DNA from: Candidatus Yanofskybacteria bacterium RIFCSPHIGHO2_01_FULL_41_21
GTDB lineage: Bacteria > Patescibacteriota > Minisyncoccia > 2-02-FULL-40-12 > GWA2-44-9
Assembly: GCA_001794025.1 (NCBI GenBank)
Contig: MGJA01000010.1
Location: 26,288-71,334, forward strand
Direction: 5' to 3'
DNA length: 45,047 bases
The position numbers were made by a program, and so were the translations under genes. Below the pieces are notes generated by a model. That model saw only the letters and a program-made list of their open reading frames with translations. It made no database searches and was not told the DNA's origin. This document shows, piece after piece, positions 24,018 to 31,326 of this stretch (position 1 is the stretch's first letter; each line of letters starts with the position of its first letter).

Positions 24018-24404
24018 TTACGGAATTATACAAATTCCCCAAAAACTTATCTGACAAAAGAATGTACCATCCACTATTGAATACACGGTGGCCAGGATCA
24101 CACCAGTCGCCAAGATCACACCCGCACCAATCGTGGCATGTTTCAGCCGTAACAGCCCGTTCGTGAACTTGCTTGGATTGGCCTGAGCCATCATCGTCAT
24201 TATACCACTCAAAACAATAAAAATCACGGCCAAAATCATGCTTGTTATAATCATAAACTGGGCGATATTGGTAACAATAACGGTTATAACATCTGTGGTA
24301 ATTGGATTTCCAGCTGGCAAGTTAGCAAGAGCTGAAGTTGCCATAAAAATAATCAATAAGACGGCCGGAATTGCAAAAAAATATTTTTTTAACTTTTTAA
24401 TCAT
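24018..24404 (-). CDS. VirB2-like pilin-domain membrane protein
   Basis: A 128-residue protein starting MIKKLKKYFFAIPAVLLII with a signal-peptide-like N-terminus cut near ALA-NLP. It has two more hydrophobic helices (VTNIAQFMIITSMILAVIFIVLSGIM and HATIGAGVILATGVILATVYSIV) around a polar loop QANPSKFTNGLLRLK. The C-terminal end has paired cysteines (FFCQISFWGICIIP). I chose ATG 24404, two nt after the stop of the preceding gene, over the track start 24425. It belongs to the pilin-like set of this operon. Confidence 0.75.
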   Translation of the reverse strand: MIKKLKKYFFAIPAVLLIIFMATSALANLPAGNPITTDVITVIVTNIAQFMIITSMILAVIFIVLSGIMTMMAQANPSKFTNGLLRLKHATIGAGVILATGVILATVYSIVDGTFFCQISFWGICIIP

Positions 24405-24406
24405 TG

Positions 24407-24832
24407 TTATGGCGTATTTGGGCAACTAAGTGGTGTGTAATCCAGCCAAGATGTAGTACTTGGACCGGTATCGGCACTGCTGATTGCATTACCCACTGTC
24501 GCGATAATCGTATAAGCACCCAAAACCACAATCATACCCACCACGGCGTAACCCAAACTCTTTCTGGCAGTTGTAAATTTTGTTTCATTTCCTTGAGCAG
24601 CCATCATCTGAAATCCATACCAAACAATCATCACCACCATAACTATGGTTACAAAGCGGGTACTCCAACAGGCCAGACCGGTTACAATTCCAAATAAACT
24701 TTGAATCGTCAGATTAATACCCGGCGCATTTTGAAGGCCTCCACCAACAGTAGATGTGGCCGCCATCATCGGCACCGCCGGTAAAAACAATCCCCCCATC
24801 CCCGAAAATAACTGTATAAGATATTTTTTCAT
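24407..24832 (-). CDS. VirB2-like pilin-domain membrane protein with signal peptide
   Basis: A 141-residue protein with an N-terminal signal-like segment (YLIQLFSGMGGLFLPAVPMMAAT) and the two-helix VirB2-type module (LFGIVTGLACWSTRFVTIVMVVMIVWYGFQMM, loop AAQGNETKFTTARKS, YAVVGMIVVLGAYTIIATVG). The C-terminal tail carries a proline-rich CPNTP end. Its ATG is overlapped by the stop of the GIY-YIG frame (ATGA). The sequence before it, TCTAACGGG, is the same start context as hsp20 and ftsH. Confidence 0.75.
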   Translation of the reverse strand: MKKYLIQLFSGMGGLFLPAVPMMAATSTVGGGLQNAPGINLTIQSLFGIVTGLACWSTRFVTIVMVVMIVWYGFQMMAAQGNETKFTTARKSLGYAVVGMIVVLGAYTIIATVGNAISSADTGPSTTSWLDYTPLSCPNTP

Positions 24833-25098
24833 CCCGTTAGAGCCAGGAAGCGCTTAATCCTGTTTTGGATATAACGCTTGCCCATGCCAGTTTTAAGATA
24901 CACTTCTCTATCTCGTGCATCTGTTTTATTAATACACATTTCATAATATATTAGTTCAAATGGGCCTCTTCCTTTCGTCTACGAAGTATACTTTCCGTCG
25001 TTGTGTTCCTGAAAGCGCTTCCGTAAATCCACCGTAAACCCTGTATACCAACGTTTATCTTTAGTACTTTGTATAATATAGACATAGTAGCATGTCAT
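24829..25098 (-). pseudogene. GIY-YIG domain gene with in-frame amber stop, between inverted repeats
   Basis: The frame reads MTCYYVYIIQSTKDKRWYTGFTVDLRKRFQEHN, GKYTS, then TAG (24979-24981), and continues in the same frame TKGRGPFELIYYEMCINKTDARDREVYLK to a TGA at 24829-24831. Without the stop it would be 89 residues, matching the intact GIY-YIG gene at 13664. Only a nonsense change separates it from an intact gene. It is bounded by CCCGTTAGAGCC at its start side and GGCTCTAACGGG at its end, and these 12-nt arms are perfect inverted repeats. It interrupts the pilin-like operon. TAG is an ordinary stop elsewhere in the window, so recoding is unlikely. Confidence 0.75.
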
Positions 25099-25110
25099 GG
25101 CTCTAACGGG
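24833..25110. repeat. Inverted-repeat-bounded GIY-YIG element
   Basis: Terminal repeats 24833-24844 (CCCGTTAGAGCC) and 25099-25110 (GGCTCTAACGGG) are exact reverse complements and enclose only the GIY-YIG frame. The arms belong to the same CCCGTTAGA family as the infC, hsp20 and ftsH leaders. Confidence 0.65.
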
Positions 25111-25118
25111 ATTCATGG

Positions 25119-26564
25119 TTAATTGCAAATAGTCGGATCGGCTGTGCATGATACTCCCGGCTTGTTCGTACAGAACCCGTTTACGCACAACGATTGGGTC
25201 GGTGGCGGATTGGTTCCACCAAGTTCAATAACGCTGATAATCAAACTTATGAATCCTTTGCCGATGAATATAATCGCTAGACCCATAACAGTGTACTTGA
25301 GAATATCTCTCCCTTTTTGAAAGTTAGCCGGTACCGGCCCGGCTGTCAACATTAAGAAACCCGCATACATAATCCAAAGCACCGCCAACGGCACGGAAAT
25401 ATAAATAATCCATTGAGTGACAATGTCTATAACATCAAACAAATCATTCGGTCCGCCCGCCAGTGGATTATCAATTGAAAACGTAAAAGATTGCGCTTCT
25501 GTCGCCGCAGTGCATTGATAATCACAATAGGAATTAGTATATGTCCCGCTTGTATCTGCAGTACATGCATTATTTACGCACTTGTATTTAGTTCCACTAC
25601 CAGGAGGTGTAACGGCATCAATGAGAGCGCCGCCGGTATGATCCTTGCAAACCACCTGACAATCAGAGTGGGTCAGAGGGTCTGATATGATATTACCGCC
25701 ACCGCCAATATATCCATCAGCACAATGGCATGGTTTTGGGTTTATACTTGAATAACAATTAAGACAGCCGTTTTGCGAACCATAAACTATTTCTTGTCTT
25801 GAGCTTTCTACATTCTGACCGCCGGCCCCGGCATAAGCTACAAAATAAAACTGAAACGTATTCGCATTTACACTAGGAGAACCCACGTTCCATCTTGTTG
25901 ACAATGAACCATCTGCTCTCCAAACCACATCAGCAACAGTTCCGGCTGAATTAAATGTGCCTTGGACTTGGGCAAGAATTGGATCTACTCCCGTCACATC
26001 GTCATAAATGACATAATTGACCCCATTATTTGAACAACCAGTGCCAGAAACTTTCATATGCAAAGGTGATCCCATTATTGCTACCCCACTAAAGAGTGTG
26101 CTCCATTGGGCAGACGTTAATGTGCAGCTACCGCCAGTAGCGGTTAACTTTACAGTTAAATTAGGAGAGGTTATCTGGTTACTTGAACCATCTTGAGCTT
26201 TGATTTTCAGATAAACTGTTTGGTCGCCACTACGTCCTGAAAAATCTGAAGCGCTAAATGATGTCTGAAAAGAAATATTGCCTCCACCGCCAGTGGTTGC
26301 TGTAACCGTCAAAGTTCTAATACGAAAATCAACCCCGCTTTTTCCATAGACCTCTACAGTAAAAACCTGGCTATCACAACCGGTATTCCCCCCGAGTGTA
26401 TATGGGACATTCTCTCCGAGAGTAATGGTGTCTTTACCCCACGTTCCAGTGCCTCCGCCGCTACTAAGAACACAGGCAGCACTGACATTATTTTTGGGGA
26501 AAAATAAAAATACTGCTAAAGCGCCAATGATCAATAAGAATCTTAAAAACTTCATTGGTTTCAT
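25119..26564 (-). CDS. Secreted/membrane protein with Ig-like N-terminal part and VirB2-like C-terminal helices
   Basis: A 481-residue protein. The N-terminal signal anchor is LRFLLIIGALAVFLFFP. A beta-rich extracellular part follows with Thr/Gly-rich strands (TLTVTATTGGGGNISF, SGDQTVYLKIKAQDG). A cysteine-rich block comes next (NGCLNCYSSINPKPCHCADGY, SDCQVVCKDHTG, CVNNACTADTSG). Two membrane helices near the C-terminus (VTQWIIYISVPLAVLWIMYAGFLMLTAGP and YTVMGLAIIFIGKGFISLIISVI) resemble the VirB2-type module. The start overlaps the previous stop (TAATG), so it is translationally coupled. It is probably a surface-displayed component of the same secretion or pilus system. Confidence 0.7.
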   Translation of the reverse strand: MKPMKFLRFLLIIGALAVFLFFPKNNVSAACVLSSGGGTGTWGKDTITLGENVPYTLGGNTGCDSQVFTVEVYGKSGVDFRIRTLTVTATTGGGGNISFQTSFSASDFSGRSGDQTVYLKIKAQDGSSNQITSPNLTVKLTATGGSCTLTSAQWSTLFSGVAIMGSPLHMKVSGTGCSNNGVNYVIYDDVTGVDPILAQVQGTFNSAGTVADVVWRADGSLSTRWNVGSPSVNANTFQFYFVAYAGAGGQNVESSRQEIVYGSQNGCLNCYSSINPKPCHCADGYIGGGGNIISDPLTHSDCQVVCKDHTGGALIDAVTPPGSGTKYKCVNNACTADTSGTYTNSYCDYQCTAATEAQSFTFSIDNPLAGGPNDLFDVIDIVTQWIIYISVPLAVLWIMYAGFLMLTAGPVPANFQKGRDILKYTVMGLAIIFIGKGFISLIISVIELGGTNPPPTQSLCVNGFCTNKPGVSCTADPTICN

Positions 26565-27295
26565 TATATCGGATTTTGTGGATTAGGGGGAGGCGGTGTA
26601 TCAACATTATTTGGAGGTGTGCCCGCCCGACCGGACGACGCCGGTCGTTCGGGCGGGGGTAAAGAAGTAGTATTTTTGCGTCGTTTGAAGAACCACCAAG
26701 CCAGACCGGCTAGTATCAATCCGCCTAGAGTGTAGAGGATACCGGACCAGAGTCCATTTGATCCACCAGTCGACGGAGTCGGTGTCGCGGTTGGTGGAAC
26801 GGGCAATGATTGTTTGCAATCTTTGGGACAACTTAATGAATCCTCGCCCCGATCGGCGTTACAAACACCGTCATCATCACAAAATGAACTGTCGCTAACC
26901 GGAATGGTTAAGATCGGTTGGTTTTGAGAATCATAAAATATAACTTTCTGGCCATCGGCGACATATGGCGCTTTGACCGAAATTTTTCCTTTCATGAAAT
27001 TAACATCGCCTTGTTTTGGGTCAAATATGAAATGGTCCGCAATCTCACCGAGCACATTAATAATCTCCCCCCGATATGGAAACTGGGTTGTAAGTGGACC
27101 CTGAATAAATTCTTCACTTATAATATCATATTTAAATTGAAAATCCCGATCAGCATTCAACTGGCCGTTGTCATAATAGAGGTGGAATAGATACTCCGCC
27201 TTCGGAATTTGTTTATCAGCTATTCCTTCGGCACCCACTACCAGCGGGACTAGTATTAATGATATAAGTAATATTTTTTTAATCATTGATAGCAA
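26564..27295 (-). CDS. Exported protein with C-terminal membrane anchor
   Basis: A 243-residue protein: N-terminal signal peptide (ILLISLILVPLVVGAEG) and an extracellular domain of unknown family (YLFHLYYDNGQLNADRDFQFKYD). A calcium-type or dockerin-like CDDDGVCNADRGEDSLSCPKDC motif follows, then a proline-rich linker. One transmembrane helix (GILYTLGGLILAGLAWWFF) is followed by a basic stop and a proline-rich tail. It overlaps the preceding gene by 13 nt and the next by 1 nt. The topology resembles a sortase-independent surface protein. Confidence 0.7.
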   Translation of the reverse strand: MLSMIKKILLISLILVPLVVGAEGIADKQIPKAEYLFHLYYDNGQLNADRDFQFKYDIISEEFIQGPLTTQFPYRGEIINVLGEIADHFIFDPKQGDVNFMKGKISVKAPYVADGQKVIFYDSQNQPILTIPVSDSSFCDDDGVCNADRGEDSLSCPKDCKQSLPVPPTATPTPSTGGSNGLWSGILYTLGGLILAGLAWWFFKRRKNTTSLPPPERPASSGRAGTPPNNVDTPPPPNPQNPI

Positions 27296-28941
27296 GCGTT
27301 AAATTGTTGAACATAATCTCTAGTTTCCACAAAACCAGTATTGCATGTCGTGTGACTAAGATTATTAAATACGCACTCATACCGCAGAGTGGGGCGTCCA
27401 CTACAATCTGTTTCGTATTTATTGACAGCCGTGCTTGAACTGCTACAACTCTCGCTTAAAGCGAGGGCATTATCAGGATTTATACTCACATTACACCCAT
27501 CACCTCCATTATACCCCGCCGCAATATCTCTTACTTGACCACCATAACAACGTCCGCCTTTAATTGATTTTGCGTATTCCGCCGCCATACAAATGTCCGC
27601 TTGGGCTACCATCTCAATAGTTTCGCCCGCTTGAAGCGCTTTTCCTTGAAGCCAGTCGCAGGTAACAGCATGATTAATACCGCACTGCTGGCGAAACATG
27701 TTTGCAGTCCCCGCTTGCATTTGCGTTAGTCCGCATGAAGGGGGCGTGCTACCGCTCTGCCGAGCGATTTTCCCTTGGGACTCAGTCCTTATAATTGCCT
27801 CAAGAAACTTTGCCGTATCTACACCAATGATTTGATGTTGACTCGCCACCGAAGAAATTAAGTATGTCCAGTCGGTTTTCCCGGGTGGAAGGGCTGGGTC
27901 ACTTATAAACGGTTTACAGGTGGAAGCGCTGCACACTGCGGCCATGTTGCCACATTGTGTCCCTGCCACTGTCGTATTTACTTTAATCGTCAATCCTTTT
28001 GTCGCTGATTGTTTGGCTGAAGAAGAGTCCTCAACTTTAACAGTAAAGGTTGCGGTACCGGTTGTGGTTGGTGTTCCGGAAATATTGGAACCGGAGATAG
28101 CGAGACCAACTGGTAATGTTCCGGAAGATAGGGTCCAAATATATGGAGCCGTGCCACCGGTAGCGGATAAAGATTGGGTATAAGCCGTATTCTGAACGGC
28201 ATCGGGTAGTGAAGCGGTAGCAATAGCAAGGACACCCCCTGTTGGCGCTTGGCAATTACCACTACAGACATTGGAGGTATATTGACCATTAGGGTCTAAA
28301 ACACACCTATTACTGCTATTGCATGAGTATTTGGGTACGACCGTACTTGGAGGTGGTGGTGTTGTCCCATCTACTACATCTTTCAATGTCCCCGTAGTGC
28401 ATTGAATTTGGTACCAAGGTGTACCTGGACACTCAGTATTAGTTGTGCAAGTTTTTGACGCATCTGTGTCACATACACCACTTTGCAGACAAACTCCAGC
28501 CGCTTGATTGGGGGCTAAACTCTTTAAAATAAAATTGGTAATGAGCCAGGCCCCGAGAATAATGGCAATACCGATAGCCGTATCCTTCATTATTTGTCGG
28601 CCCTTGGTCACCCCGCTGGAGTTGCCCTCGCGAGCATTGAAAAGAATAATAAAACCAGCAATAAGAAACATCAGCGTACCAACGGCTGGGACAATACCAA
28701 AAAATGTAAGGTCAATAACATTTTTCCCAAGTTCAATCAAAAGACACCGATTACAGGGTTGGGTATAATCGTGTGGAACTTGCGTACCATCAGGCAAAGT
28801 GTCCATCCGAGTCGCATTAGCTGGTTTATTGTTGAGACCGCACGGAACTATCGGAAACCAATCCACTGCTGAAGCAGTACGTGGCAATGTAAACAATAAC
28901 GAAACCAACAGAACGATAATTGTGAGATATTTTTTGGCCAC
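27283..28941 (-). CDS. Fusion of VirB2-like helices, Ig domain and lytic transglycosylase
   Basis: A 552-residue protein with four parts. (1) Signal peptide (YLTIIVLLVSLLFTLPRTASA). (2) Two VirB2-type helices (LTFFGIVPAVGTLMFLIAGFIILF and DTAIGIAIILGAWLITNFILK) joined by a polar loop. (3) A putative Ig domain (QNTAYTQSLSATGGTAPYIWTL, LPVGLAISGSNISGTPTTTG). (4) A C-terminal SLT-type transglycosylase with FLEAIIRTESQGKIARQSG (catalytic Glu) and CGLTQMQAGTANMF. It would open peptidoglycan for a surface apparatus, like VirB1. GTG 28941 is chosen because TAGGA precedes it and the signal peptide follows directly; the track's TTG lies in the leader hairpin. It heads the operon. Confidence 0.8.
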   Translation of the reverse strand: MAKKYLTIIVLLVSLLFTLPRTASAVDWFPIVPCGLNNKPANATRMDTLPDGTQVPHDYTQPCNRCLLIELGKNVIDLTFFGIVPAVGTLMFLIAGFIILFNAREGNSSGVTKGRQIMKDTAIGIAIILGAWLITNFILKSLAPNQAAGVCLQSGVCDTDASKTCTTNTECPGTPWYQIQCTTGTLKDVVDGTTPPPPSTVVPKYSCNSSNRCVLDPNGQYTSNVCSGNCQAPTGGVLAIATASLPDAVQNTAYTQSLSATGGTAPYIWTLSSGTLPVGLAISGSNISGTPTTTGTATFTVKVEDSSSAKQSATKGLTIKVNTTVAGTQCGNMAAVCSASTCKPFISDPALPPGKTDWTYLISSVASQHQIIGVDTAKFLEAIIRTESQGKIARQSGSTPPSCGLTQMQAGTANMFRQQCGINHAVTCDWLQGKALQAGETIEMVAQADICMAAEYAKSIKGGRCYGGQVRDIAAGYNGGDGCNVSINPDNALALSESCSSSSTAVNKYETDCSGRPTLRYECVFNNLSHTTCNTGFVETRDYVQQFNACYQ

Positions 28942-28949
28942 TTGATTTC

Positions 28950-29031
28950 CTACCAATTACTAATCCTTACAAATGTACGAATAACATCGGCTTCGGTTAT
29001 TTGTATATTCGTATCAATTCGTAATTAGTAG
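28950..29031 (-). promoter_or_regulatory. CTAYYAATTAC-type hairpin before the transglycosylase gene
   Basis: CTACCAATTAC (28950-28960) pairs with GTAATTAGTAG (29021-29031). An inner stem uses ACAAATGTACGAAT and ATTTGTATATTCGT. The minus-strand right arm ends in GGTAGGA, the ribosome-binding site of the gene. The gyrA leader has the same arrangement. Confidence 0.7.
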
Positions 29032-29033
29032 AA

Positions 29034-30338
29034 CTACTTCTGCATCAACACTGTCACCCGAGATTCGGCCCGACTCACTGCATCCCGAATTGGTAATCGA
29101 TTAAAGTTAACATCGTCAATCATATCGGCAAAAATTGTCTCAATGACTATATTGTCGGCTTGATACCAAGAACGAGCTGAAAGGGCTTGAACGGCAAAAA
29201 CACCAAGATCAGGGTCATTACGCTGAAGATCAATTAAATCACGGCGGGCTGATGGTCGTTTTGTAGCATTAAGATAAGTCGTCACTCCTTCCCTGGAAGC
29301 AAGGTAATTTACAAACTTCCAGGCCTCAACCGGATGAGCCGATTTGGATGTCACAGCAACTGCCCAATAATTGGCAAAATTACGAATATCATTCAATGAT
29401 GCTTGGGGCATCGGCGCCACGGCAAAATTTAAACGTGGCGCTTTAGAACGGATCACTTGTGAGTTATGAACATAGCCGACCATCATCGCCAGTGTTCCTT
29501 CCGTAAAGGCATCAATTGAGTAATGTTGGCTATCATTCCAAGAATAATTTGGGTTACGAGGATTGGCAAAGTCCGTATAATATTGCACGGCAATCTCACC
29601 AACATGCTGACCATCTATACCCGAACCAAATGTTGCTGAATGTTGATCAGCTGAAGTCATTTGGACCCCGGATTGAATCATCATGCCCATCAAAATATCA
29701 GTTGAACGATTAATATTGCGGGCTGTGCCCAATGAAAATCCGGATTGAATAATGTTACCGCTCTGATCAGTCCTGGTTAATAATCTAACATCAGCATTAA
29801 CTTCTTCCCATGTTTGAGGTGGCCGAGTGATACCGGCACTATTGAATAGGTCTTTATTGTAATAGAGTCCAAGCGTATCAACATATAGAGGCATACCGTA
29901 AATTTGAGTATTATTATAGACAAGATCTTGATAGGCCACATCAACAAATTGGTCTTTAAAACTCTGAATCGTAAATGGATTCTTTTTATCAGGCACGTCA
30001 GGCGGTAATGGTAGAAATTTATCACCATGTTTTGGTAACCAAGTATTATGAATCATCAAAACATCAGGCCCAGTACCGGCCGCAAGGGCGTTCACAAATC
30101 CTTGTTCGTATTGTTCAAAGGTGAACATCCGATACTCAATATCAATATTACTATTCTGGGCTTTAAAATCAGTAATGACTTTATCAAAAGCGTTGCGATC
30201 ATCAAAGACGCCCCAAAATTCAAGTTTTACCGGAGTTGAACCCCCTCCCCCAATATTCCTCAAAATCAAAACAATAGTAATAAAAACCGCAATCACAATA
30301 ATCCCGACGAGAATGTAAAAAAGTTTATTGCTGTTCAC
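29034..30338 (-). CDS. Membrane-tethered extracellular solute-binding protein (family 1)
   Basis: A sugar-type ABC substrate-binding protein (434 residues): VKLEFWGVFDDRNAFDKVITDFKAQN, GTGPDVLMIHNTWLP, IYGMPLYVDTLGLYYNKDLF, PQTWEEVNADVRLLT and a C-terminal AWKFVNYLASREG. It is anchored by an N-terminal helix (FYILVGIIVIAVFITIVLIL) in place of a lipobox. No permease or ATPase is nearby. It lies directly upstream of the transglycosylase operon, in a genome type with few transporters. A role in binding a surface ligand or polysaccharide rather than import is possible. Confidence 0.85.
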   Translation of the reverse strand: MNSNKLFYILVGIIVIAVFITIVLILRNIGGGGSTPVKLEFWGVFDDRNAFDKVITDFKAQNSNIDIEYRMFTFEQYEQGFVNALAAGTGPDVLMIHNTWLPKHGDKFLPLPPDVPDKKNPFTIQSFKDQFVDVAYQDLVYNNTQIYGMPLYVDTLGLYYNKDLFNSAGITRPPQTWEEVNADVRLLTRTDQSGNIIQSGFSLGTARNINRSTDILMGMMIQSGVQMTSADQHSATFGSGIDGQHVGEIAVQYYTDFANPRNPNYSWNDSQHYSIDAFTEGTLAMMVGYVHNSQVIRSKAPRLNFAVAPMPQASLNDIRNFANYWAVAVTSKSAHPVEAWKFVNYLASREGVTTYLNATKRPSARRDLIDLQRNDPDLGVFAVQALSARSWYQADNIVIETIFADMIDDVNFNRLPIRDAVSRAESRVTVLMQK

Positions 30339-30341
30339 AGA

Positions 30342-30440
30342 AATTTACAATTTACTAATTTACAATTTTCAGTAAATGTATCAATTGATCAATGAATCAT
30401 TGAAAATTTATTGTAAATTGAAAACTGAAAATTGATTATT
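30342..30440. repeat. Opposed heptamer arrays between SBP and methyltransferase genes
   Basis: The right half on the plus strand reads GTAAATT-GAAAACT-GAAAATT-GATTATT (30413-30440). The left half holds GTAAATT/GAAAATT units on the opposite strand (30342-30378). The two can pair, giving a large AT-rich hairpin. The repeat ends inside the methyltransferase stop codon. Confidence 0.7.
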
Positions 30441-30990
30441 ATTTCCGAAAGATCATTCCGTAATGAAATTGACCGGCATTAAATTGTCGGACAAATGTGA
30501 ATCCTTCAGCGACGAATAATGCTTGCATATCGTTGGTATCAGTTCGAAGCTCATTGGGCGGACCTAGGCCACCGCCACTCTTTTTCCATTCAACCAAAAT
30601 TATCGTTCCTTGGGACTTTAAAACTCTTTTTGCTTCTTTTAATATGTCTTGTTTTTTATTTGACTGAAAGAGAATGTTTATGAGTATGACCATGTCTTGG
30701 GATTCATCATTTGCCCCAGTATTTCCAACAATCTCCAAGTTGGCCCGTTTCGTTTCAATATTTTCTAAACCCACTGCTTTAGCTTGGGCTTTAAAACTAT
30801 CCAATTTGTCTTCCATAATATCTAAAGCCAGAACATGACCATCTTTCCCAACTCGCTGAGCAACCAAAATTCCAATGTGGCCCGCGCCACACCCAAAATC
30901 AGCAATATTCATACCTGGGGAAATACCAAACTCCCCGACAATGATGTCGGGGTTAAGAAAACCCTCTGATGAAAACGGGGCCGATTCCAT
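30439..30990 (-). CDS. Class I SAM-dependent methyltransferase
   Basis: A 183-residue protein with the SAM-binding glycine loop ADFGCGAGHIGILVA (motif I), LALDIMEDKLDSF (motif II acidic residue), and MVILINILFQSNKKQDILKEAKRVLKSQGTIILVEW (motifs IV-V). The fold and order are those of Methyltransf_31-type enzymes; the substrate is unknown. Its start is clear at ATG 30990. Confidence 0.85.
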   Translation of the reverse strand: MESAPFSSEGFLNPDIIVGEFGISPGMNIADFGCGAGHIGILVAQRVGKDGHVLALDIMEDKLDSFKAQAKAVGLENIETKRANLEIVGNTGANDESQDMVILINILFQSNKKQDILKEAKRVLKSQGTIILVEWKKSGGGLGPPNELRTDTNDMQALFVAEGFTFVRQFNAGQFHYGMIFRK

Positions 30991-31027
30991 CCTTTAATTT
31001 TATCACTAAAATCACCTAAAGTTATCC

Positions 31028-31140
31028 ACGAATTAGAAACTTGCCCTTTAGCCCCAGACCCACGGAACCAGTCCCGTCGGTTCCCCCGCTTCGCGGGTCC
31101 CCTTCCGCTACTGGGTCTTAAGGGCAAGTTTCTAATTCGT
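31028..31140. repeat. Large hairpin element with AGACCCAGTAGCGG core (copy 1)
   Basis: Perfect 21-bp outer arms (ACGAATTAGAAACTTGCCCTT and its complement) enclose a GC-rich core. On the minus strand this core reads AGACCCAGTAGCGGAAGGGG, then GGAACC-GACGGGACT-GGTTCC and GGGTCTGGGGC. The core matches copy 2 (34211-34313), which lies on the opposite strand with different outer arms. Confidence 0.75.
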
Positions 31141-31170
31141 GTTTATTTTGAAAAATAAATGATCGATTTT

Positions 31171-31326
31171 GTAACTCGCTGGCCCAGCCAAATTCAAGGC
31201 GCGAGCGAGCACCGAAGTGAGCCGTATTTGGAGATACGGCGAACGAGGAGCACAGCGGCAACGCAGAAGTTGGCTGGGAGCCCGCTTCGGCGGCTGAAAG
31301 CCGCAGCGGTGCGGCCAGCGAGTTAC
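31171..31326. other. Multi-stem palindrome overlapping the gyrA stop
   Basis: GTAACTCGCTGGCC (31171-31184) pairs with GGCCAGCGAGTTAC (31313-31326), which includes the gyrA stop codon. Inside are CCCAGCCAA/TTGGCTGGG, GCCGTAT/ATACGGC and GGCGGCTGAAAGCCGC. It is GC-rich, has no U-run, and contains no gene. Confidence 0.65.

Noticed and set aside
24979-24981. Alternative genetic code with TAG reassigned
   Set aside because: TAG, TGA and TAA all end good genes in the window (e.g. ftsH TAG, smpB TAA, hsp20 TGA), so one internal TAG indicates a mutation.
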